The notes under the pieces were generated by a model, which saw only the letters and a list, made by a program, of their open reading frames with translations, was not told where the DNA came from and ran no database searches. A DNA stretch of 64,000 nt. It comes from Numida meleagris. Lineage: Eukaryota > Chordata > Aves > Galliformes > Numididae. The DNA lies in the NCBI RefSeq assembly GCF_002078875.1, contig NC_034414.1, forward strand, positions 30,016,450 to 30,080,449. The letters run 5' to 3'. A program made the translations under genes and the position numbers. This document shows, piece by piece, positions 11,101-24,700 of the stretch. Positions within the stretch are counted from its first letter, which is position 1; each line of letters starts with the position of its first letter.

Positions 11101-14100
11101 TGCTTCTCCATCTGAATCATTTCTTGACTGCTTGTTGAATGCTTGAAAGTAAATTGGGTGCCTTCCAAAACAAAGCAAAGATAGCCTCCCTGTCCCAGAG
11201 AGGTTACAGTGCAAGCAGAGATTACCTGGCACGTAATAGCAATGTTTTGCATGTAAGGAAAGCAACAGAGGCAGTTGATTATATGGATTGTATAGACAGG
11301 ACCTACAGGCAGGTGTGAGGCTATATGGGTTGCTTGTCCATGCTGTTTGCCTATTGGAGTCCCCGATGCACAGTTCTGGTGCCCCCTGTGAGGGTAGGAA
11401 CTTGGTCCTGGGTCCAGCCTGGAGGCTCTGCTGCCCGCGGCCCCTCGCCTGACCTCCTGTGGGGAACGGAAGAAGGAGAGGTCCTGCGCACATCCTGCTT
11501 GTCCCTGCATGGGGGATTTCTAGGCAGCCCAGGCACGAGCTGAATTCAGGCTACCTTGGGCACTGTGGGAGCACTTAATGTCAAGGACAGGAGGGAAGTG
11601 GCCCAGGACAGGCCATCAAGCCAAGGCATGTCCCTCTGGTTGTGCTATACACATAAGTTATGTCTTTAAACTGAGCACAGTAAAAGGATTTGTGTGGGTA
11701 TCCCACATGATCCAAGTGACTAAAGCTTAGTTATCAAGCCTTTCAATGGGAAAGGAGGTTTCTTGATCAGAAATTATAATGCTGCAGCATACATAAATTA
11801 GAGTTTCATCTCTGCACATGCTGACAGTTATAAACAGCATTTTCCTGGCCATAGGTCAGATGTTTGGTTTTGAGCATAACTGCATTTTCTATAGATAACT
11901 TATTTTTGCTTTTTGCAAACCAGTTTTTGTGATAGACTTGACCTTTGTGTTGCTGTATGTGGCTCCTGCGCCCTTATTCTGTCACAGCTGCCACCATCTG
12001 CAGCCCTTAGCACCTGGGCACACAGGAGAAATGCCATGCAGCACAGGTCAGCAGCATGGGCAGAGGAGATCAGTTGGGAGTGGTTTGAGTTTTGAGCAGG
12101 ACTTGAGATGGCAGCTTAGTGAGAAGCCCCAGAGTGGTGGTGTACAGCACTGGGGACATTGTCCTGTCTCCCTGCCGGAGGAGGAAGCAGTGTTCTTTAT
12201 CACTCTTGTTTCCCCCTGTCCTGCAGTGAGGTTTTCTGCTTGTTTTCCATTGTACCCTTCATGTGTTTTCCATCTCTCCAGAAATCACTGGCTTTGTTTA
12301 AAATAGAATCTGAGCAGCTGCCAAGACTTTATCCAGAGAGAGAAAGAAAAACGCACAGAGGCCAAGTTCCTATAGCGTTATCAAAAGCTTTCACTCCCCA
12401 TCAAGGTCTCTGAATATCCCAGAAATCTGGTCTCTTCAGGAGCAGCACTGGATAGTCCCTGTAGCAAGAGTCACCGAAACATTTCTGCCCAGGAGAGTGA
12501 ACCTCAGGTCCCAGTGATCTCCTGTGAACTGCTTGTAGGTGTCCGCACAAATTTCTCACATACTGTGATTTTTGTCTTTCTTTGCAGTACATAGAATATA
12601 CACAAAATATACTAAGTTACAGGAAGGTGGCTTGAGGGTGCTTGGCTCAGAAAGCTTTAAATGTACTATGCTCATAGAGTAATAGATCTTCATCAGAGCA
12701 CAGCACTTAGGCTTATGGACAAGGAGGATTCACCTTGGGGGTCTTTGTTGGATATGTCTGCCTTCTCTTAATGCTTGACCACTTTTTCCTAACCCAACCC
12801 TAAAGAGATTTCCATCTCCAAAAGGAGATGCTATTGCTAAGTAAATCCCTCCTTGGATCTTAGACTGTCCTTCTACCTGCAACAGTCCAAGTCAGCAACA
12901 TAGTAAGTATATACAAAATTGAAAACAGAATCAATTCCTTCATCATCAGAGTGAAAAATATTAAAATAGAGACAAAAACTACTGTCCTTCACTTTTTATG
13001 TAGAACAGTTTGATTTACCTCTTGCTTTTGGACATGTTTTCTAATACTTCTTGATCAGAAAAGTTTATTGACAATACATTAGATGACTGCTTGGGATAGA
13101 CTTTCCAAACAGAAGCAGTTCTTGCTGACAAAAGTAAACAAAACCGCAGCATGCTTTATGAGTACCACTCCTCCCACTAGAACTGAAAATACAACAGCTG
13201 AAGGCAAGCAGCTCTGGAGTTTCAGTAGCTGTAATGTAAATTAAAAAACTTTCAGGAGAAAAGGGATGTTCCTTGCAAGCTTTCAAAGGGGCAGCAAGGT
13301 CTCGATGGTGGCACCCTACGGTTTCTTGCCATCTACTCATGCTAGTACCAAAGTCTCTAAATTTACATCTTCGCAATTTCCTGCTTCTTATCTTTCCCAG
13401 GCGCTCTGGACAGCTCAAGGAAGACAGTCTTTCAATTCTGCAATTACGATTTTTTCTCCTCTGCCTCTCCTCCCCTTCTACTCCCACTCTAGAATTTGTC
13501 TTGGTTGCTTGCTCATCCAGTTCCACTTCAATCTTTCTGTGGCCCATATCTGAGTTTCCCTGAGTTGCTTCAGTGTTTTGTTAACTTTCATGGTGGGACC
13601 TCTTGGGCATGAGGGATTATAAACTACCCTGTCTGAAGGAAGCAAGTTGTGGATATCAGACATTTTTCATGTTAAAGGAGGGAGAGAGGGAGAGAGATAA
13701 TTCTAGACAAAGCGTAAAGATGAGGATCGCCTATTTCTCCTCCTATTGATTATCTCTCTGTCCCAACTGCAAAGGCATTGTTCTATGCTCTCAGATCTGT
13801 TACAGGTAATTTTGGTTTGGTGCAGCCAAACCATACATTTTTTTATGTTCCTCCTCCTCTTATTCTTCATGGGAAAATAAGTCTTGTCACTATACTTTCC
13901 TGCAAGTGGAAAGAGACAGATAAAAGCAAAAATCTTCTCTAAATCCTGGCCATAGAATTACATTAATGACGGCAGTGTAGGTCTTTTGTGAGGTCTAAGA
14001 GAGCAGGACACCCAGGTCCTTCCCAGCCCCACCACCAACAGGGCTCAGCATTTTCAGAGAAATGGGAGTGCCCCGAACTATGCCTCCCACTTACGTGTTT

Positions 14101-17100
14101 CCTTGCTGTGATAAGTCTGCAATTATGGTAAGCACATGGAGAACTCAGTGCACAAAACATGAACTTGTTGTTTTGAAAGTCTGGGCAAGAATGTCTTGAT
14201 GACTCACTTATCTCTGTAAATAACAACCAGAATGCACTTATTTATTTACTGTATTGTGAAGATACCGAATATTTCAAAAAGTGTTGTAGTTTTCTAGGAC
14301 TGAAAGGTGGGGAAATGATGCTCCTTGTACTGTAATAAATTAAATCTTTGGTCATTGACCTGATTTATGGTGTTAATGCCCCATAAGAGAAGAGAACTAC
14401 TTTCACAGCTTTTTTCTAACACTATTTTTCTGCTATTTTCTTCCCAGGATAAGCAAGGAGTACTCGTGTATTCCAGAAAAATCTTAAGCCACAAAACATT
14501 CTTCTATCTAACGTGGTACATTGAATATCTAATTCATCACTGTGCTCAGAGGCAATCAGTTCTTCCAGAAAGCTCAACATCCATTTCAGGAACTGGACTT
14601 AACCATTGATGACACACATATACATGCACCCTGCTTATGTTGGGGAGAGGCAGCGAGGAAGTAACAGACCGAGTAACACAGAAATGCTGGTGCTATGAAA
14701 AACAGAGTGCGGCATAACATAAGAGGGAATAGATACTGAGGGAATATCCTCAGTAACGAACAAAGCAGAAATTAAGCCTTTGCGCAGCAAACAGAAATTA
14801 ATAAAGGGAGTCAGACCAAAATGTTTCTTCTTCAGTGCTTTTCAAACAATTCTGAAAATGAAGTGAATTGGTAGTTTCCAAGCCTAGCAGATAAATTTGC
14901 AGCAAGCAGAAACATGAGAATACAGAGGGTGGTAAAGCAATATTAAAAAAGAAGATTACAGACTGGAAATTGGGCTCAGTGCAAAATCGCTTTTTTTCTT
15001 TTTTTCTTTTTTTTTAAGTTACTGTAACTGTAAGAAAGAAATGAGTGCCAGAGGAAATGAGAATTTAAGAAAATATAGACAGCTTGGCAAGGCCACAGAA
15101 TGAAGGCTTTAAGGAAAGAAAATTTAGAGAACAGAAGGAAATATTAGTTGGAGAAATGATAGCAGCTTAGAAACATCAGCTTTTCAGAGAAATGATTTTG
15201 CACCCAACTTTTTAACATCAAAACGCCTCACCACATGAAAATTGTAAGTTTTACCACATTGATTCTAGGTGGGGAAGTTATGTGTTTTTTTAACCTGTTA
15301 GGAGAAAAAATGCATATACAAAGGCAGAGAAAGAGGAAACCGATTCCAGCAGTTTAATAGTTAAGCTGCTGGAATAGTTACCAGACACTGTTTCTGTAGG
15401 AATGATGAAGCTAAGATTTAGAAGACGTTGAAAGAATTGTGATTCCGAATGGCCAAATACACATTAGTGCCCCCACCTTGACACAAATAAACCACAGCTG
15501 CCTGGACAGCATAATTCCCTTTTGGCTTGAAACTGTATATGTTATTTAGAAGGCTCTTTGAGAATAAAAGTAGCCCAGTGAGAGATTCATAGAGAAGCCA
15601 GGGATCTAAAGCTGACCCAGCAAATAACTGCTTCTCGCTGCCTGTGCAAGAAGACCGAGGCAGCAGTCAGCAAAGGTAGTTGGAAACAGAAAATAAGCCC
15701 TGATCCTTTCCTCTAGAAGATAACAAAGCAATAGCAGGTGCTCAGAGACCACTGTGAAAGGCCTGGTGTTGAATCCCTAATAGCTTGAAGCTTGTGCTGC
15801 CATTTTGGCCTTCATTTGTCAGCAAGGAGAGCTCTCTGGCTCCTCCTCATTCTTTAATGTGAAATTTTTATTCTCTCCACTGCGTGAAGTCACTGAACCT
15901 TCTGACCTGTTTACTCAGTGCTTCCAGAGGCCATTCATTTCCAAGCATTATCATGTTACAGGTACTTGGAGTCCCTAGTTCAGCCCTTTATAGTAGTATT
16001 TATTATTCTGGTTTGGTCTTTGAATGCTCAAGCAGCAGTTTTTCCTCCTCAGCTGTCGCACTGCAGAGCTGCACTGTCTGCCTTTGCTACCCACAACACC
16101 CTTGTCTGGGTTGGGTATCGGGACAGGGAGCACATCCAGCATCCATCTGGGCACACAGCCCATGTGCAGATACTGATTTTGAAATGGGTTCCCAAGCAGT
16201 GTTCTCCTGTGCCACTCTTGTGTGACTTAGGGAGACATTTGCCTGACCCCAGCCCAGTGTAAGAGGTACTTTGGCTATTTATTCAGCCAGATAGTGTTCG
16301 ATCCACAGCCCCTTAGACTGCACATACATCTGCAAACAACATGCTGGCCATAAGCACTGCACTCATGGAAGGCATCGGGTGCACTGTGCCAAAGGCTGAT
16401 ACACCACGTTATCCACAAGGCTAGTTCCATGTTTGCCTCAAGAAATTTCATCCCATGTTCTTTTGGAGCATATCTGGAAGAAAACTGATAATGGGAGGAG
16501 CTTGGTGGCATGTAGATTGGGACTTTCAGATAGTTTTGTACTTGATGCCGTGGTGTATTAGATTCTAATCACTGATCTAGGGGTGAATGGCTGTGTACAC
16601 ATTTCTACTTCAGGAAGGTGGTATAGTGTAACTTGTTTATGCAGGGTCTGCCAGAACTGGCAATCTAACCAGTAGCAATGAGGGACTCAGCACAGGATGG
16701 AAAACTGGCCTGAGAAGATTGTAAATATTTGAGCAGCTAATCTGTGCTACATTATCAGTACCCGAGCTAGGTAATTAAAGCTAGCTCTTGCACAGCTATG
16801 AAATCTTTGGTTATTCCTTGGGTCACAGTGTAGGCATAACTTGGGTGACTAACAACATTCACTTCTGCTTTCAAGCCTCCCTTTGTAGTTATTTTATGTG
16901 CTAAATGCATTGTATGGTGGGGCTCAGGGGCAGCACGTTCCACAGTCTATCACAAAAACTAACACTGGAGATTTTTCCTTGATGGAAATAGTTGCTATAT
17001 GTGCTTTGGGATATTATGCTTCAAGATGCTGCACTGTGCTAAGACAGACAGGACATTGCTTCTCAGAAGGAAGCAACCACAAATGCACTGTACACACTGA

Positions 17101-20100
17101 TTAATCCTTTGTTTTGTCCTTCAGCTTGCCAAGTGCTCTGATAGCCTCATAACTGCAGATTTCACATAAGCAAATAGTTGAGTGTTTGCTCTTACTAGTC
17201 CTGTTTGTTATACTTTTAGGAAAGTCAGCTATACCATATAGCTCACCGCAATGCAGGAGGAATTGGCAAAGTGTTTTTCAAGTGGTATTTAACACGATTC
17301 AATGCATCTGATTTAAGGTGTTCAGCTGGAATACTTACAAGTTTTGAAGTTCAGGTGCTTCCATTCAGTTCCTGCCATCCAGAGCAACTGGACTAGTTAG
17401 TTCCCAGTGGTCCTGAATCTATCACTAAGGCGCAGCTTCCGCAGCCTGAAGCACCACATCTGCCCTGTATTAAGATTCTGCAACCTGGAGCTGTCTTTGT
17501 TCTGCTGGGAATCCCCCTGCTAACAGGAGGAGGTTGGAAGTGTTGTCTCATGAATTGCCCAGGATATGTGGAAACAGCTTTATTTGCTGTCCTTGACTGC
17601 TTCATGTCCCTGTCAGGTGTGGTCTGACATAATAGTGCAGTGCTCTCCTGAAATAGCTGTTCTTACAGGTGGTCAGTCTGGGATAAGGTTTGCCTGGCCA
17701 AAGCTGAGAGGAAGAATTTCCACCTTCATAGGAATTGGAGTGGAAACTCCTGACGGCAGAGTGAAGGCACTGATGTTCCACCGCTGGAAGGCACAGTGAT
17801 GAGTGTGGTCTGGGTAAACCCACAGGCTCATGCAGGAAGGTTAGGAAATTTAGTCAGGAAGAGAAGAACATGCTTCTAAGCATGTGCAGCTGTGGGACCA
17901 GCTAAACTGAAAGCCTCTGTGATTCAAAGGACAACCTATGCACAGCTGGAAACTGGTTCTGAACATACATCCTCCTAACTACCACCTGAGACTACCTCAA
18001 GGATTTTTCTGGAGCATGCACAAGATGGGGCAAATGTGGGTGATACTCATTGCTTTTGCCAAACTCTGTGTATTGTGCTAGGAAGGGAAAGGATCGTTTG
18101 TTTCAAGGGCCTCACCAAAGACAATATGGTATGTTTTGTATCCAGTGTGCGCTCCAGGAAGTTATAAACCAGCTCCTGATGCAAATGTGGATCCTTGAGA
18201 CAGGGTGTGCTGAAGTTGCCGTGGGTATCTGAAGAGTTGGATATGTCAGCCTTTCCTCCATTGAGTGGAGAAGTGATGGAAAACAGGGAACACACGGTGC
18301 TGCAGTCCATTTAAATCGAGGGATACAATGTTTAGTGGATTAAGAACCAAAACAACCACCAGGCCTCTTTCTGGTCTAGGCAGTGCAAGTTTTACTGCAG
18401 AACAGCAGTGGCAGCAAACACCTGGTCTTGTTTAAGAGAAGTGAGTTCTCCATGCTCTTTTACAAAGAGCTTTGATGCTTTGAAAATGTCAGTGCTGCTA
18501 GGGAAAGCAGAGAGGAAATGAAGGGTGTGCTTGCTGACCCAGCTGGTCTAGCAAAAGGTCTGGAGTTTGGGGCTGAATCTGCACATCAGCAGTGAGTGCA
18601 CATATCTCAGGAGGGACAGCGGCGGCTTTGCTCCCTTCGGTGCTGTTGGTGGCAGTCCAGTTTCACCACTCCATTGCTGGCCCAGTGGTATGCTGGCATC
18701 CAAGCACTGCCTTTGTTAGATGCATTATGTAACTAGTATGAAGTCTGTGGAAGTCACTGCCATGTCACTGAGTCCAAGAGTGAATAAACGAAGCTCAATG
18801 CTTCTGTGCAAGAGAAATGACTTCACATTAGATTAAAGAAGAAAAGTGATATGAAGAGAACAAATCAAACTCATGCTATTGGCAATTGAGAAACAGCTTT
18901 CCTTGTCACAGATTATTGCAGAAGATTACTTGCATCTTCTGGAAAAAGAAGCACTGGTTACTGCCAGGGAGGTGATACCAAAGTAAACAAACTGTATGTA
19001 AAGAATGACTTTTCAGATCCATGAGTGAATGGGTCACAATGGTAACAAATTGCTATTGCCCACTGCACTGCTAAACATGTTTTCTGAGGGGAGACCTAAA
19101 TGCCTTCACTTGTGTCACCAAACTCAGAGGTCATAAAAATCAGATGGCCATGTGGAAAGCCTCTCTTGCATTTCCCTCCACTATCTGCAGTAAACAATAC
19201 ACTCTCAGTTAGCAGGCATGAGCAGTGAAGGTGAATATTAAGAGCTGCCCACAGCACTGATTTTTCATTAAGATGAATTGGTTATAATTAAGCCTATCAG
19301 AGATGTACGTGCTAATGCTGTGTTATTTATGGTCTGAATACAATCCTTTTTTCTTTTTTTTCTTATTTTCTTAATCACATGAAGTTGCTTTTTCTTTCAG
19401 TCTTGTACTATTTCTGCCTCTCCCTCTAGAATATATGTTTGTGTGTCTTTTCTTCTTTCAGTGTCTGTTTTCTCTCAAGACCTATTTTTTTTCTGTTGTG
19501 TTTAATTGTTTTTCTCCTGATTTATTGTTCCAAGACCATGCTAGGCAGTCTGTTTATTTATAATTTGGATTATTTTAAAATGGATCCAGAGCTGTAGGTC
19601 AGTGTTTAAAAATTAACTAATAAAATACACAAATGAGGCCCAATGGTCAACATGAGATTACACATCCACTAGGATTCGCATGCTACTCCAAATAAACCTC
19701 TGGGGAATACCAGCCCCAGGCCCTGAAAGCATGGACTATTCACCCATCTGGATCGCAGTACTGGTCCTGAAAATACACATGAGGACCTTTGCTGACAGCA
19801 CCAGCAGGTGCTGGTATGAACCCTCTGGAAGAACACAGTGTGATGTGAGAGAAAAGGCTGAGTTCTGCCTAGCCCAGGTACTCACCTCCAAGTAACTGAC
19901 CTGCTCTTGTCTGAGTGTTTGGGGAAGTTGCAGATCAAGGACTGAGGGCGTGCCACACACAGAGTAGGCCACAGATCCAAGGGCAGCAAGCCCTCGTTGC
20001 ACCTTTCCCCTTTCACAGCCTGGAAAAGCCACACCAGCAGGAGGCAAAATGCTCCCCTCCACCATTTTAGCACTATCCTATGTGTGGGTGTAGCATCTCT

Positions 20101-20657
20101 CTCTTCACACTCCCCCATGAAGCTTCCCCTGTAAGCGAATGGTGTCAGGACATGGCCAGAAAAACTCCAGATCTGCAGGAGGAAGATGCACCTGCTCTGT
20201 CCCAGCTTGCTGCTGCCCTGAAGACGTGTGGGTCAGGAGCTGGTGTGGCGCGGGCTCAAAGCCTCCACAGGGCCCTGTGGCGTCCCTGACAGGAGCACGC
20301 TGAGGCTGGAAGCAGGAACCAGCGCCAGCCGCTGCCAACAGAAGAGTGTTGTAGCAGTTGCCCCAGTGAAAACAAGATCAGGCGTTTTAGTGCGGTGTTA
20401 ACAGCTATGTTAAAATCCTCACACTTTCCAACAAAAGAAAGGCCCTCAGAGAAACCCAAACAAACACTCACACAAGCAACACTGGAAGCTGGCTTGAGTT
20501 ACAAACACAGGAAATTAAATACAAAACTGTGTTACAATAGCACAGAGGATCTGACTTAAAACAAGCCAGACAAGAGCATGCACTGTGCAGATTGCCATAT
20601 TTTCCCTGCCCCTGCTCTCAAAGGCATTTTCTATAAATACACACTGCGGGATATGTT

Positions 20658-20699
20658 TGTATACACATGTGCGCACATACACATGTACGTGCATGCACA
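20658..20699. repeat. 42-bp alternating purine-pyrimidine tract
   Basis: Every base alternates between purine and pyrimidine across 42 positions, and the tract includes GTGCGCAC and TACGTGCATGCAC. It is not a simple CA repeat. Such tracts favour left-handed (Z) DNA under negative supercoiling. Confidence 0.8.
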
Positions 20700-20755
20700 A
20701 TTTCTACCACATTAAAGAAAACAGTAGAATAAATAGTAGAATTTAAATAATAGAG

Positions 20756-20855
20756 TGGCCTTTCTTTGGACCAAGTTTACAAAGTATACACATGCATAAA
20801 GAAGCTGGCCTTTCTTTGGACCAAGCTTATGAAGTATACACGTGCATAAAGAAGC
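20756..20855. repeat. Tandem duplication of a 50-bp unit
   Basis: Unit 1 is 20756-20805 and unit 2 is 20806-20855. Both start TGGCCTTTCTTTGGACCAAG and end CATAAAGAAGC, with only a few substitutions between them (for example TTTACAAAG against CTTATGAAG, and ACATG against ACGTG). It is a local two-copy duplication with no coding content. Confidence 0.85.
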
Positions 20856-21682
20856 TTTAGTCAGGACAGCAAATACTACATGTTCCAGAGCAAAAGCTTA
20901 TTAATTTTATTTCCTTCCTTGAAGTGAGATCCCTGCAAAGCTTCCATCCACTGCAAAATCTCAAAATGAATGAAGGCGCGGTGTAGAGGTGAGAGCAAGG
21001 GCAAGAAGGCAGGAAGTCCTTAAACAGGTTTTATTGCTGGAAGAAAACGCAGTATTTACTCTTCAGCTGCAACTGCATTAGCAGAAGACACCTTTACTCC
21101 AGCAGAAAGGTTACACCAGCATTGCCTGCAACGCAGACATCTCCCCAAAGGACACAGCCTGCTGGGTGCTGCAGCCCTTCCCCTCACGTCCCCTCGCCCA
21201 CCACACGCATGGCCCTGAGGGCAGGCCGGGCCGCGTGCCCGCCGGGGCAGCCCTCTGGGCCACGCACAGCCCACCTGCAGGCACCGCGGCCCAGGGAGGC
21301 GAGGGCGGGCCTGAGGCCGACATGTCTCGACTTGTCCCTCTCTCTGGGCAAAGCCCTTCTCCTTGCCGCTGGTCTGTGTCTGGTGTCCTCGGTTGTAGGG
21401 CACGCGCTTGTTTTTCTCCTTTTATCTTCAGAACACTTGCAAAAGTATTTCAGATGAGAACTCTATTATGTTTTCCTTTCCTTTATTACACTTTGCTACA
21501 GTTTGTCAATACTGGCTACCGGTGTTATTTGAGGCCACACTTAAAAAAAAAGTCCTTCCCAAGCTCCGAGCATTTATCTGAAGTTCTGCATAAGGTCACA
21601 TGTCTCCTCCAGCAGAAGGTCTTACAAAGTTAAACAAAGTCCCCTCGCTTGCTCTGTCTGAGTAAATACAGACCATATTGGA

Positions 21683-21717
21683 GTAAATAAACAGCCAGGC
21701 AGCGTCCCAGACAATGG
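21683..21717 (+). promoter_or_regulatory. FOX- and SOX-like motif pair in a candidate distal element
   Basis: GTAAATAAACA at 21683-21693 matches the forkhead core, and ACAATGG at 21711-21717 matches the SOX core. ATTAATAA follows at 21731-21738. The arrangement suggests a developmental enhancer, but no conservation data are available here. Confidence 0.25.
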
Positions 21718-24700
21718 GTCTTGGCGATGAATTAATAAACTCTGCCTCTCGCATTAGCAGAGTGTGACTGGAACTGGCAGCAGGCCCTGGCGGCCCTCCA
21801 GAAACGATTATTACTAGACAGAGCCAAAGGAGACTTGGCACGGCGCAGGGCCCACAGCTGGAGATTAGGTAACAGAGTAAATGTGCTCGCCCTGCTGCCA
21901 GGGCGTTGGTCACTCTGCCTGCAGAGAGGGTCAGGGCTGTGTTTTTGCAGCTTGTATTCACGTAGGGTGCTTGTCCCCGAACTCATGCCGCTCTGGTTTG
22001 CAACCCATAGATTTGTTGAGTGGAATCAGAACTGTCATCTCAAACCAAGTAGTCAACCTGTCTGTCTGGGTGGATGACTGTGCTCCATCCCTGTCCTGCC
22101 CACCAGCCAGAGACTTTGGTGTCCTTGGGTCAAACAGGCCTTGGTAGTACTGCCAAGGGGACAGCCTGGACAGGCAGCTGGGCAGTGCTATTTTGGGCAA
22201 GGGAGACAGATTTGCTTCTGTAAAGAATAGCTTTATTTGGGCTTGGTTCTGAGCTGAGAGTTGCATCCAAAGGCAGGACTTCTGCTAAGAAAGGAAAGCC
22301 TAATGGCTTGCACTGGGAGTAAGCTGATGCCTGTGGGGAGCCATTGCTAAGCCACCCTCTTCCTAAACTGAGTAAAGGCTGTCACCCAGACACATTAGTG
22401 AGGGAGGTGTAAACAGGAGGGGACTGTGGACAGCTGGTAAAGTCATCCCCGAGTTCTCACATCCAAAAAAACTGTGGCTGCATTGCTTTTATGGACTATT
22501 GCGCAGCAATCCCTGAGCTCTCTCCCAGAGCAGAAAAGCCACCACCCTGGAGCTTGGAAGTCCAGTAACCACACTGGAAGAGCATTTCAACAGTTTCAGT
22601 TAGCAGGTTTATCAGCTGGTCTAACTCTAGCATGGATGCCCTGCTGACACAGCTGTCCTGCTTCTAAGAGTTGAGCTGATTTCTTCGCTTAGTGTGGCAC
22701 TAAGCTTTATAGATGTACTGGTTCAATCAGACCAGCTTTTTGGATCTCTGATACGGGTCTGCTTATTACTATACACAGGCATGCCTGTGCTTGCAACCTA
22801 CATCCTCACAATAAGCTGTAAACATGTTAGCAGCATTAGATTGGCCTAGCACTTGTATACTACAGTATAGGTGAAAGAGGAAGTGATACCTACTCTCACT
22901 GCTCAGTGTCCCCTGAAGAAGGGGACTATATGCTAAACCCCTCTCTTCTTACTCATAGACAGTCTGAACTCAGTCCCAGAGGGCCCCCGGGCCATTGTGA
23001 TGGTCCTAACTGCAGGGACATCTTTGTTTGGAGCCTGGGACTTTTACATTGCAATGACTGCAGCACTGGAAATGAAAAGCAGGAAGAAAGCCGGTTTTCT
23101 TAGTGCCACTATCCTGACTAGAACTACCTGGATTGTTAAAAAAATACACTTTACCAGATATATAGTGGGCAGTAAAGTTACCAGTACGAAGGGCATGAAA
23201 TATTTCATTTTACGTTTGTCACAGTAAATGACAATACAAGCATTTCTCATCCTCATTTACTGTTGAATCCCCAACCTGTCCTGAACTGAATGCCTCCAGA
23301 GAAAAACAAGAATAGTTTCTAGCTCTGAATACTGCCTTTTGTCAGTAGGTTTGAAAGCCCTTTACAATGAAGAGGAATCTCATTTTCTGTGTCTTTCCAT
23401 ACATAGAAACAGAGTCACGGGGGCATAGCCTGAGCTCTGCTCTGCTCGGTGCCAGCCTGCTGTCACACCACCTCCACCACCTGGCTTCTTCTGGGCACTG
23501 CTGTGCCCTCGCCACCCAGCGCTGTTCCTTGGGGGCTGAAATGCCAAATACAGCCTCCTGTGGACTCGCCATGTAAACATTTGTTATCTACAAATGAGAC
23601 TATAAACGCTTCTGGTGTGAGTAGGTGATCTGATCGTTGGGTCAAACAGAAGAGTATTTCAGTTAATGCTGAACAGAGGTAAGGTAAAATTGACTCTTCA
23701 GCCCTTTGCGCACTCTCAGAATACTTCCTCCACAGCAGATAAGCAAGGTTTTTCTTTCATAACAAGATTTGAATCAAATAATTGCTTTCCACTAGTCAAG
23801 GAGCAGATTTTGTTCTCCTTAAATCACCTTCAATTTGATGAGCGTGGGCACTCCTTGCTGGTGCCTCTAACCATTGCCTGGGGAGAAAACCTCTGCAGAA
23901 AGTGAAATTCAGAAGAGCTAATAAAACATTTTCTGAAGGGTTTGAATCTCTCATTCCAAAGAAAACAAAGAGGTCCGGTGACCTTCCAACCTGACCCTTT
24001 TTTTTTTTTTCTAAGGCATTAAGAAAAACATTCTGCAAACAATGAGTGCTCGTGGTAATTGTCCCTCCCCTGTGCCCCAGTTCTTGCCAAAAGCAACATT
24101 TCAATGGCTATGGGGGGTGGAGGTTGAAAGCAAATGAGTGAGCAAGCAAATGCTGGCTTTCACACATCAGTGGCTGGCTACGCCCTGACCACATCCAAGG
24201 AGGTTCAAGGTGAGGGAGTCGAACTCTCAGACTGCTCCTCACTGAATTTTAGAGTTGCAGGTATCCAAAATATTGCTGTCCAAGTATGGAAATCTGTGTC
24301 GGAGGGAAGCTCAGGGAAAATATAAGAAAATGGGTTTTAAAGCAGTAAAGTGGTAGTGAAGTGCAATTTTTGTCAACATCTCTTCAATTGACTGCCAATT
24401 TCCCTTTTATTTCATATACCACATCTAATCTCTCAACCTGTCATGGTCATTTTCCTAGCATCAGGGAGAGACTTGGTTTGAAAACAACTTCACATTAGAG
24501 ACAAAAAGTAGATTTTTATATGACAAAAATCTTCTTGTACCATTTATCTCCATTGTTTTCCACCACTAGGACCTGCAGTGGATCCTGCGGTGACACGTTT
24601 CCAGCTGCAAAAAGAATCAAAAGATTTAGGGTTGAGTTCCCTCCTCATTCTGGAACATGTTCCACTGTGCAATCTTTTGTAATATCTCTCTGCAATAAAA

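Larger units (their letters stand above)
5560..20657. other. Gene-free interval, left part
   Basis: About 15 kb of intergenic DNA. Short ORFs (60-194 codons) occur on both strands, overlap each other and show no domain, signal peptide or consistent splice pattern. The longest, 10926-11510 on the minus strand (194 codons), is of mixed composition and looks like chance. Contents I can point to are a perfect CRE palindrome at 6577-6588, a possible CR1 relic near 7930-8130, an A/G-rich zone around 14640-15760, and a pyrimidine-rich zone at about 19340-19500. Confidence 0.6.

Noticed and set aside
11378..11394. CTCF-like GCCCCCTGTGAG (complement CTCACAGGGGGC)
   Set aside because: The core AGGGGGC is present but the 5' half of the motif does not fit. 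Far weaker than the site at 54459.
10926..11510. 194-codon minus-strand ORF
   Set aside because: The longest ORF in the intergenic region, but it shows no family resemblance, no consistent hydrophobic or charged pattern and no splice or promoter context. Chance is the best explanation.
21056..21403. Overlapping ORFs in a GC-rich patch
   Set aside because: Arg/Pro/Ala-rich frames on both strands are typical of stop-poor GC-rich DNA. The DNA patch is kept as a finding, the proteins are not.
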